A DNA stretch of 5,198 bases from an uncultured Bacteroidota bacterium (lineage in GTDB: Bacteria > Bacteroidota > Bacteroidia > Chitinophagales > Chitinophagaceae): NCBI GenBank assembly GCA_938008665.1, contig CALLKA010000191.1, positions 1-5,198 of the forward strand, written 5' to 3'. The first letter of the stretch is position 1, and each line of letters begins with the position of its first letter. Below, piece after piece: positions 1-5,198 of this stretch. Made by a program: the position numbers and the translations under genes. Below the pieces are notes generated by a model. The model worked only from the letters and a program-made list of their open reading frames with translations. It ran no database searches and was not told the DNA's origin.

Positions 1-480
1 ATCTTACATCCTACACGCTTAACACCCGATGAGCAGTATAGTCATATCAGTATGTTTAGTATACTCGCTGCTCCCATGCTAATTGGTTGTCCTATTGAGC
101 AAATTGATTCATTTACTTTGAATTTATTAACCAATGATGAAGTGATTGCAATTAATCAGGATCCTTTGGGTGCGCCTGCAAGATTGGTGAAAGAAATAAA
201 TGGGGTACAAATATGGAAAAAACAAATGCAAGATGGGTCAACCATCATTGGATTATTTAATACCGGAGGATATGGAACAAACCCCGCATCTTATTTTAGA
301 TGGGGTGATGAAAAAGCATTGCCTTTTAATTTCGACTTCGCATCCTTGGGTCTAGCTGGTAAATATGAAATTAGAGATGTTTGGCGCCAAAAATCATTAG
401 GGAAATACGAGAGCAACTTTAAAACCTCAATAAATCATCATGGGGTGGTGATGTTGCAGTTTAAAATGGTTAAAATTTAG
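1..480 (+). CDS. GH27 alpha-galactosidase family protein, C-terminal part (5' end outside window)
   Basis: This is the last 159 residues of a glycoside hydrolase of family GH27, which hydrolyses terminal alpha-galactosyl residues (some members act on alpha-N-acetylgalactosamine). The frame is open from base 1, so the gene begins left of the window and the ATG at 52 is internal. Visible residues 7-57 match the end of the GH27 (beta/alpha)8 barrel: LTPDEQYSHISMFSILAAPM, then IGCPIEQID, TLNLLTNDEVIAINQDPLG. The rest (about 60-159) fits the C-terminal antiparallel beta domain of the family. Both catalytic aspartates lie upstream, so activity cannot be judged here. Any signal peptide is also out of view; Bacteroidota relatives are usually exported. 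The stop is TAG at 478-480, and a DUF6807 gene follows after 28 bp on the same strand, suggesting one transcript. Family assignment is confident; the exact substrate is not. Confidence 0.88.
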   Translation: MLHPTRLTPDEQYSHISMFSILAAPMLIGCPIEQIDSFTLNLLTNDEVIAINQDPLGAPARLVKEINGVQIWKKQMQDGSTIIGLFNTGGYGTNPASYFRWGDEKALPFNFDFASLGLAGKYEIRDVWRQKSLGKYESNFKTSINHHGVVMLQFKMVKI

Positions 481-508
481 TATTTTAGGTTTAATAAATT
501 TATTTATA

Positions 509-1522
509 ATGAAAAAGCTTCAAGTAGCATTAATTTGTTTTGGTATTTTTTTTGCAACATGTTCGCAAGCGCAAAAAGTTCAATTTAAACAAGTTGATAA
601 GGATAAAAAAGTAGAAGTATTTGTTGATAATAAATTTTTTACTGCATTTATATATCCAGATAATATGGAAAAGCAATCGCTTTATCCAATTATAGCCGCC
701 TCAGGGAAAATTATTACACGCGGGTATCCTTTACAACCGCGTCCATTTGAGCGCACGGATCATCCACATCATGTAGGTATGTGGTTTAATTTTGGTGATG
801 TGAATGGGCTTGATTTTTGGAATAATTCATTTGCAATTGCTGCAGCGGAAAAGCCAAAGTATGGCAAAATAGCTTTTGATAAAATTGTTTCACTTAATTC
901 CAAATTGGGAAAGTTAATAGTGAGTGCCAATTGGATAGATATTAATAAGAATGTGCTTTTAAACGAGCAAACCTCTTATGTTTTTTCAGGGAAGGGTAAT
1001 ACAAGAATTATAGAAAGAATTACACAACTCACCGCAAAAAATCAAGTCACTTTTACTGAAAATAAAGAAGGCTTACTTGGAATGAGGTTAGATCGTGCTT
1101 TTGAAGAACCTGCAACAAAACCAGAGATATATTTAGATGCAAAGGGCGTTGAAACATTAGTTCCAGTTTTAAACAATGAAGGGGTAAACGGGGTTTATCG
1201 CAATGCTGAAGGCTTTAAAGGAGGGGATGTTTGGGGTAAAAGAAGTAAATGGGTGGCGTTACGAGCAGTGAAGGAGGGAGAGGTTATCACTATTGTAATA
1301 TTGGATCATCCTAATAATTTAAACTTTCCCGCATGGTCACATGCACGTGGGTATGGTTTATTTGCAAGTAACAATATTGGTGGAAGGGCATTTGATAAAA
1401 ACGCAACTCCAATAAAAAAAGTATTAGCAGTTGGTGAGCAAATGGTATTTAAACATAAAATTATTATTGGCGGGGATTTAACGGATCAGGAAATCAATCA
1501 ATATGCCACTGACTTTAAATAG
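509..1522 (+). CDS. Secreted DUF6807 ('PmoA'-family) protein
   Basis: This is a complete 337-residue protein. Residues 1-21 form a signal peptide: KK, a hydrophobic core (VALICFGIFFA) and a likely signal peptidase I cut after SQA, before Gln22. Cys18 is not in a good lipobox (FATC), so a lipoprotein is less likely. The mature part matches DUF6807. Its hallmark DHPHHVGMW is at residues 84-92, followed by GDVNGLDFW at 96-104; later conserved blocks are SKWVAL (246-251), DHPNN (266-270) and HARGYGLFA (278-286). The Pfam name 'methane oxygenase PmoA' appears misleading, because this is a soluble exported protein and not the membrane subunit of particulate methane monooxygenase. No biochemical function can be assigned; the His-rich motif could bind metal or substrate. 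The ATG at 509 has no Shine-Dalgarno site, only an AT-rich leader. It lies 28 bp behind the GH27 gene, so co-expression and a carbohydrate-related role are likely. Confidence 0.85.
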   Translation: MKKLQVALICFGIFFATCSQAQKVQFKQVDKDKKVEVFVDNKFFTAFIYPDNMEKQSLYPIIAASGKIITRGYPLQPRPFERTDHPHHVGMWFNFGDVNGLDFWNNSFAIAAAEKPKYGKIAFDKIVSLNSKLGKLIVSANWIDINKNVLLNEQTSYVFSGKGNTRIIERITQLTAKNQVTFTENKEGLLGMRLDRAFEEPATKPEIYLDAKGVETLVPVLNNEGVNGVYRNAEGFKGGDVWGKRSKWVALRAVKEGEVITIVILDHPNNLNFPAWSHARGYGLFASNNIGGRAFDKNATPIKKVLAVGEQMVFKHKIIIGGDLTDQEINQYATDFK

Positions 1523-1575
1523 TGCAATTACTTCTAATTCCTTGCAACATACTAGGGCGCTGTGTTAAATTAGTT

Positions 1576-1583
1576 TAACTTTG
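1576..1583 (+). promoter_or_regulatory. Bacteroidota-type -7 promoter element (TAACTTTG)
   Basis: TAACTTTG matches the TAnnTTTG -7 consensus of the Bacteroidota primary sigma factor. It lies in the 66-bp gap after the DUF6807 gene and ends 5 bp before the methyltransferase ATG, so initiation at the usual distance would fall on or next to that ATG. I see no TTG at the expected -33 spacing; the nearest upstream TTG, at 1542-1544, is too far away. The match is therefore suggestive only. It would make the methyltransferase a transcription unit separate from the GH27/DUF6807 genes. Confidence 0.45.
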
Positions 1584-1588
1584 CATTT

Positions 1589-2803
1589 ATGCAAGTATTT
1601 AACACGCCACGAAAAATTATCATTACCTGTCACAAATGGCTGGCTATCTCCTTAAATAAGGAAGTGGTTGCTTTGGGTTTTACACCTGATCGTGTTTTTC
1701 AAACAGGCGTGGAGTTGACAGGTACCGTGCAGGATTGTATTCGTTTGAATTTAAATTTAAGATGTGCAAGTCAGGTGATGTATTCATTAAAATCATTTAT
1801 TTGTAATGACCCTAATGAATTACACCAACAATTGGTTTCCATTCCTTGGGAAACAGTGATTGCACCCAATGGTTATTTTTCGGTTACAAGTAATGTTTTC
1901 CATCCTTCCATATCTACCAATCTTTTTGCTAATTTAAGAGTGAAGGATGCTATTGTAGATCATATGCGTGAAGTGGCTAACCAACGACCAAGTACTGGTT
2001 CGGAACTTTCAGGTGTTGTGGTTTATTTATTTTGGAAAAATGAGGAGGCCGAAATTTTCTTAGATACTTCAGGGGAAACTTTGGCAAAACATGGTTATCG
2101 CAAATTTCCTGGAACCGCACCTATGTTAGAAGCCCTGGCTGCAGCAACTATACTTTCAACGAAGTGGGACAAAAATGCGCCCTTTGTAAATCCAATGTGT
2201 GGTTCTGGTACATTAGCCATTGAGGCAGCTTTGATTGCCACCAATCGAGTGCCTGGTTTATTAAGAAGTAATTATGCATTTATGCATATACTTGGTTATG
2301 ATAAAGCCATGTATGAAATTGAAAATGCAAAATTGAAGGAACAAATAATTAAACTACCTGGACTTAAAATTATTGCTTCTGATATTAGTAAAAGAGCAAT
2401 TGATACAGCAAAAACGAATGCGGAAGTGGCTGGTGTTGCACATTTGATTTACTTCCAAGACTGCGATTTTGAAAACACAAATGTTCCTGAAGCGCAGGAG
2501 CGTGCAGTGGTGATGTTTAATCCTGAATACGGTGAAAGATTAGGCTATGAAGCAGAGTTGGAAGCTACTTATGCAAGAATGGGTGATTTTTTGAAGAATA
2601 AATGTAAAGGCTATCTGGGCTATATTTTTACAGGTAATTTAGAATTGGCCAAAAAAATAAGATTAAAACCAAGTCGCCGTATTGAATTTTACAATGCAAC
2701 GATTGATTGTAGGTTATTGGAATATGAAATGTACGCTGGAACAAAAAGGACTGATAAATTTGTAGATAAAGGGGAAGAAGAAAACGGCTTAATTAATACC
2801 TAA
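1589..2803 (+). CDS. THUMP-domain class I SAM-dependent RNA methyltransferase (RlmL/YpsC-like)
   Basis: This 404-residue cytoplasmic enzyme resembles the RlmL half of E. coli RlmKL and Bacillus YpsC. The expected reaction is SAM-dependent N2-methylation of a guanine in 23S rRNA (G2445 in E. coli), although the site is inferred. Residues 1-45 (KIIITCHKWLAISLNKEVVALGF) form the N-terminal ferredoxin-like segment. The THUMP region spans about 45-160 and ends in the typical EIFLDTSGETLAKHGYRK. The Rossmann methyltransferase domain runs from about 172 to 385. It has the SAM-binding motif NPMCGSGT at 201-208, an acidic ASDIS at 263-267 and motif IV NPEYGERLG at 311-319. The usual NPPY is NPEY here, and the usual DPMCGSGT begins with Asn. 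The RlmK half is absent, as in other stand-alone members. The ATG fits the conserved N-terminus and the next Met is residue 64. No Shine-Dalgarno site is visible, and a -7 element almost touches the start. The last 11 bp overlap the convergent kinase gene. Confidence 0.9.
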   Translation: MQVFNTPRKIIITCHKWLAISLNKEVVALGFTPDRVFQTGVELTGTVQDCIRLNLNLRCASQVMYSLKSFICNDPNELHQQLVSIPWETVIAPNGYFSVTSNVFHPSISTNLFANLRVKDAIVDHMREVANQRPSTGSELSGVVVYLFWKNEEAEIFLDTSGETLAKHGYRKFPGTAPMLEALAAATILSTKWDKNAPFVNPMCGSGTLAIEAALIATNRVPGLLRSNYAFMHILGYDKAMYEIENAKLKEQIIKLPGLKIIASDISKRAIDTAKTNAEVAGVAHLIYFQDCDFENTNVPEAQERAVVMFNPEYGERLGYEAELEATYARMGDFLKNKCKGYLGYIFTGNLELAKKIRLKPSRRIEFYNATIDCRLLEYEMYAGTKRTDKFVDKGEEENGLINT

Positions 2804-3647
2804 ATAAAAATTGACTAGGTAAAACCTCTATTTGAATATCTTTTGCATATAACAATTCTCCATCAACTTGTATAGGTAATTCCTTATCGCATTTTATCGT
2901 AATTTTTTCAGCTAGTCGATGAATAATAAATGGTAAGTGTAGGTGTTTGCCTTTTTGTATCACAGGGAGGTACCATAACCTTTTTAAAATAGAAATTTTC
3001 TTACTTAATACCATATTTAATAATCCATCATTTAATTCTGCTGGAGGTGCAATAAAAAATCCACCACCTGCGCGAGATGAATTGACAAAAAGTGCTAGTA
3101 AAAACTTTTCATTCCAAATTTCGTCACCTATTTGTATTTGTATTTTTTGTTCCTTAAAAAAGAATATTTTAAAAATTACAGCCAATAAGTAGCCATAATG
3201 TCCGCCAATAAATCGGATCGATTTCATGGATTGTAATATTTCCCCGTCAAAACCGACTCCTAAACAATTAATATATAATTTGCCATTAACTTTTGCTGCA
3301 TCTATGGGTTTAGGCGTTGCGGCGAGAATGGTTGCAAGTTGTTTTTCTATTTTAACTTTACCATATAATTTCCAAGCAAAATCATTCCCAGTGCCACCAC
3401 AAAATAAGGTTATAGGTATTTTACATTTGGGATATTTATTGATAAGATAATTGATGGTTCCATCGCCGCCAATGACCCAGACATCTGAGTATTGGTTTAA
3501 TTCCGCCTCGGAAGGCCAATCAAGATCGTAAATAGTAGATGGCTTGTTAAGATTTATTAATTGTTCCTGTAACCAAATGGAGATTTGTTTTGACTTCCCT
3601 TTGCCTGCGGTTGTATTGGCTAGTATGGCTACATTTTTTATTTCCAT
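2793..3647 (-). CDS. Diacylglycerol kinase family lipid kinase (DAGK_cat / LCB5 type)
   Basis: This 284-residue soluble kinase uses ATP to phosphorylate a lipid hydroxyl, most often diacylglycerol to phosphatidic acid at the inner membrane. Visible family motifs, in order, are a nucleotide-contacting ANTTAGKGK near the N-terminus (10-18), GGDGT (60-64), GGTGNDFA (84-91), GVGFDGE (130-136) and YGYL (151-154). GGGFFIAPPAELNDGLLN follows at 194-211, then VDGE at 261-264. Its length is typical for bacterial YegS/DgkB-type proteins, and the motifs expected for catalysis are present. The ATG start gives the usual family N-terminus and sits 17 bp after the LtaS-like gene, so the two are almost certainly co-transcribed, with this gene second. 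A DAG-recycling role is suggested by that partner. Because many Bacteroidota make sphingolipids, a ceramide or long-chain-base substrate cannot be excluded. The 3' end overlaps the convergent methyltransferase gene by 11 bp, and I see no clear terminator there. Confidence 0.9.
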   Translation of the reverse strand: MEIKNVAILANTTAGKGKSKQISIWLQEQLINLNKPSTIYDLDWPSEAELNQYSDVWVIGGDGTINYLINKYPKCKIPITLFCGGTGNDFAWKLYGKVKIEKQLATILAATPKPIDAAKVNGKLYINCLGVGFDGEILQSMKSIRFIGGHYGYLLAVIFKIFFFKEQKIQIQIGDEIWNEKFLLALFVNSSRAGGGFFIAPPAELNDGLLNMVLSKKISILKRLWYLPVIQKGKHLHLPFIIHRLAEKITIKCDKELPIQVDGELLYAKDIQIEVLPSQFLFRY

Positions 3648-3649
3648 TA

Positions 3650-3659
3650 CTTTCTCTTT
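3650..3659 (-). promoter_or_regulatory. Purine-rich, weak ribosome binding site of the lipid kinase gene
   Basis: On the minus strand AAAGAGAAAG lies 3-12 bases before the kinase ATG, inside the 17-bp gap that follows the LtaS-like stop codon. It is only a partial Shine-Dalgarno match, but it is the only purine run directly ahead of a start codon in this window. It fits translation of the second gene of a two-gene transcript, perhaps helped by coupling to the upstream stop. Confidence 0.3.
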
Positions 3660-3664
3660 ACAAG

Positions 3665-5198
3665 CTACTGCGTCAATTTTTTATTATTGGTTAATAGGTA
3701 CTTGGCTGTTTCGTATATTAATGCTGTTTGTTTTTTCATACGAACTGCAATGGAATCAGGCTGAACTAATTGATTATCCTTTGTGCTTTTGAATTTGAAA
3801 TTTTTATCATCTTTGATGGGATATCCAATATAATGGGTATTGCTAAATAATCCTATGGAGTTTGCAAAGTCGTCAAACAGGAATATTTCGTTTTGATCTG
3901 AATTTTGAATAAGTGAGAATACATTTCTACCAAGTGTTGTATTGGTGTAAGCAATATTGGTGAGTGAAGCAATACTAGGAAGTACATCCAATTGTGAAAC
4001 CGGCGTTGCGTATGTTTTTGCTTTTAATATGGACGGTGCGTAAAACAATAATGGTACATGCATATTTGTTAATCCATTATCACTAAATACTCTAGGAAGC
4101 ATATCTCCCGCATCTCCTTTAATACCATGGTCGCCAACAAAAACAAATAAAGTGTTATTAAAGTAGGCCTCTTTTTTAGCTGATTCAATAAATTGTTCAA
4201 TACAAAAATCGGTATATCTAAATGCATTAAACTCATCATTGCTTTCATAGCCGTGGTTTCTTAATGAATCATTCGGAACTATTCTTTTTTGAAATTGTTT
4301 CAGATCATTTGCGGGTATTGTATAAGGGCGATGATTGTCTGCCGTTTGAATAATCGCAAAAAAGGGTTTTGTTTTATCTTTTAATATTTTATTGGCTTCT
4401 ATAAATAAATCATGATCACTAATGCCCCAAACATCCACTTCCTTTGCAGTATATTTTCCTTGTTCGTAAATATTTAAATCTGATATATTGTTGGTTAATA
4501 CGCCTCTGATATTCGCCCAACTAGCACTGCCTCCTAGGAAGTAAAATTTTTCATGATTTTTAAAATCAGTAATGATCGTATGTTGGTCAACAGCCAATGG
4601 GTTACGACTTGAGGTTTTACCAGGTTGTACATCTGGTATGCCTGTTAGCACAGCCCAAACACCACGTGCTGTTCCATAGGCTGGCGAAAATGCACGATTA
4701 AAAAATACGCCTTCTTTGCTCATTTGATTAAAGTAGGGTGTTGCATCTAATGGATTATTGATTAATGAGCTTTTATACATCGAGAATGATTCGCAAATGA
4801 CCAAAACCACATTTTTTATTTGTACACCCACGGAATCATTTTGAATTGGCGTATAAGTACGTTTGAAATTGAGTGTTTTATTATTTCTTTCTGCAATTGG
4901 TATTTGTAAGTAATCACTTATCGCTTCATAATTTTCACCAAGCAGTTCCAGATCTACCTTTGAATTTCTGAAATCTAGGGTACTAAAAAAGGATTGAAAT
5001 GGATTTAAAGCAAGGTTCGCTTTATAATCGCTCCCTAAAGTATATGCATTACTCCATCTAAGCGGATACTGTCCTCCCGTATATACGATATTACCTACAA
5101 TGCAATAAGCAAATAGTAAAAAAAATAAAATATGGGTAAGCGGGTTTGACTTTGTGGTGGTAACTTTTTGTGCAACCTTATTAAAAGTGAATTGTATA
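3665..5198 (-). CDS. LtaS-like membrane-anchored phosphotransferase / sulfatase-superfamily protein, C-terminal part (5' end outside window)
   Basis: The frame is open from the TAG stop at 3665 to the right edge, giving 510 visible residues. The GTG at 4831 is internal, because matching sequence continues upstream. Numbering from the first visible residue, 21-42 form a membrane helix (THILFFLLFAYCIVGNIVYTGG), presumably the last of several. About 43-125 is a linker, and the extracytoplasmic alkaline-phosphatase-fold domain starts at VVLVICESF. Residues matching the S. aureus LtaS site are metal ligand E136, nucleophile T176 (in YGTARG) and D356/H357 (in FVGDHG). Probable head-group contacts are H289 (DNHRPY) and W227/R231 (SWANIR). 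HVPLLFYAP and LDVLPSI (380-409) are also typical of the family. The enzyme probably transfers phosphoglycerol or phosphoethanolamine from a phospholipid to a periplasmic acceptor. A Gram-negative host makes true lipoteichoic acid unlikely, and the substrate is unknown. A DAG-kinase gene follows after 17 bp, fitting reuse of released diacylglycerol. Confidence 0.85.
   Translation of the reverse strand, partial: IQFTFNKVAQKVTTTKSNPLTHILFFLLFAYCIVGNIVYTGGQYPLRWSNAYTLGSDYKANLALNPFQSFFSTLDFRNSKVDLELLGENYEAISDYLQIPIAERNNKTLNFKRTYTPIQNDSVGVQIKNVVLVICESFSMYKSSLINNPLDATPYFNQMSKEGVFFNRAFSPAYGTARGVWAVLTGIPDVQPGKTSSRNPLAVDQHTIITDFKNHEKFYFLGGSASWANIRGVLTNNISDLNIYEQGKYTAKEVDVWGISDHDLFIEANKILKDKTKPFFAIIQTADNHRPYTIPANDLKQFQKRIVPNDSLRNHGYESNDEFNAFRYTDFCIEQFIESAKKEAYFNNTLFVFVGDHGIKGDAGDMLPRVFSDNGLTNMHVPLLFYAPSILKAKTYATPVSQLDVLPSIASLTNIAYTNTTLGRNVFSLIQNSDQNEIFLFDDFANSIGLFSNTHYIGYPIKDDKNFKFKSTKDNQLVQPDSIAVRMKKQTALIYETAKYLLTNNKKLTQ

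Noticed and set aside
52..54. ATG as the start codon of the GH27 gene
   Set aside because: The frame is open from base 1, and the 17 residues before this Met match the conserved end of the GH27 barrel.
486..493. TAGGTTTA as a promoter -7 element ahead of the DUF6807 gene
   Set aside because: It misses the final G of TAnnTTTG and lies in a 28-bp gap between genes that look co-transcribed. In AT-rich DNA this match is expected by chance.
1522..1550. Possible terminator hairpin after the DUF6807 gene (TGCAATTA / TAAT..TGCA around a CTTC loop)
   Set aside because: The stem is five A-T pairs plus three more after an unpaired bulge, and no T-run follows. It is too weak to call.
2947..3192. 81-codon plus-strand open frame
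   Set aside because: It lies wholly antisense to the lipid kinase gene, whose protein carries all family motifs. The translated product has no recognisable domain, so it is a shadow frame.
3226..3450. 74-codon plus-strand open frame
   Set aside because: It is antisense to the conserved GGTGND and GVGFDGE coding region of the kinase, and its product resembles nothing known.
3544..3792. 82-codon plus-strand open frame with a hydrophobic stretch
   Set aside because: It is antisense to the kinase start, the 17-bp gap and the LtaS-like 3' end. Its hydrophobic look comes from reading AT-rich coding DNA backwards, and it has no promoter or ribosome site of its own.
4829..4831. GTG as the start codon of the LtaS-like gene
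   Set aside because: The same frame stays open for another 122 codons to the window edge, with a membrane helix and linker typical of the family. The true start is beyond the right edge.

Overview
This AT-rich window looks like a chromosomal fragment from the phylum Bacteroidota, possibly the Chitinophagales/Chitinophagaceae, although the family-level guess is weak. Three things support the phylum: a TAnnTTTG-type -7 promoter element, plus-strand start codons with AT-rich leaders rather than Shine-Dalgarno sites, and protein families typical of the group. These families are a GH27 alpha-galactosidase, a secreted DUF6807/'PmoA' protein, a stand-alone THUMP RNA methyltransferase and an LtaS-like alkaline-phosphatase-superfamily protein.

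Layout: the plus strand carries the 3' end of a GH27 glycoside hydrolase (1-480, cut by the left edge). After 28 bp comes a secreted DUF6807 protein (509-1522), probably in the same transcript. A 66-bp gap with a promoter-like element leads to an RlmL/YpsC-like THUMP methyltransferase (1589-2803). The other half is on the minus strand and is transcribed leftwards. An LtaS-family membrane-anchored phosphotransferase (5198-3665, 5' end beyond the right edge) is followed after 17 bp by a diacylglycerol-kinase-family lipid kinase (3647-2793). The kinase and methyltransferase genes converge and overlap by 11 bp at their 3' ends. Coding density is very high, and no gene-free stretch exceeds about 70 bp.

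Working together: the first two genes suggest extracytoplasmic processing of galactose-containing glycans or glycosides. The methyltransferase is a housekeeping ribosome-modification gene. The two minus-strand genes form a plausible functional pair: LtaS-type enzymes move a head group from a phospholipid to an acceptor and release diacylglycerol, and a DAG kinase can return that lipid to phosphatidic acid. This would be a lipid head-group transfer and recycling cassette in a Gram-negative lineage not expected to make classical lipoteichoic acid. That is inference from gene order and family knowledge.

I saw no mobile elements, tRNA or rRNA genes, CRISPR arrays or long repeats. Most of the window is ordinary Bacteroidota chromosome. 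The LtaS-like/DAG-kinase pair, the GH27/DUF6807 pair and the possible leaderless methyltransferase transcript are the points most worth a second look.
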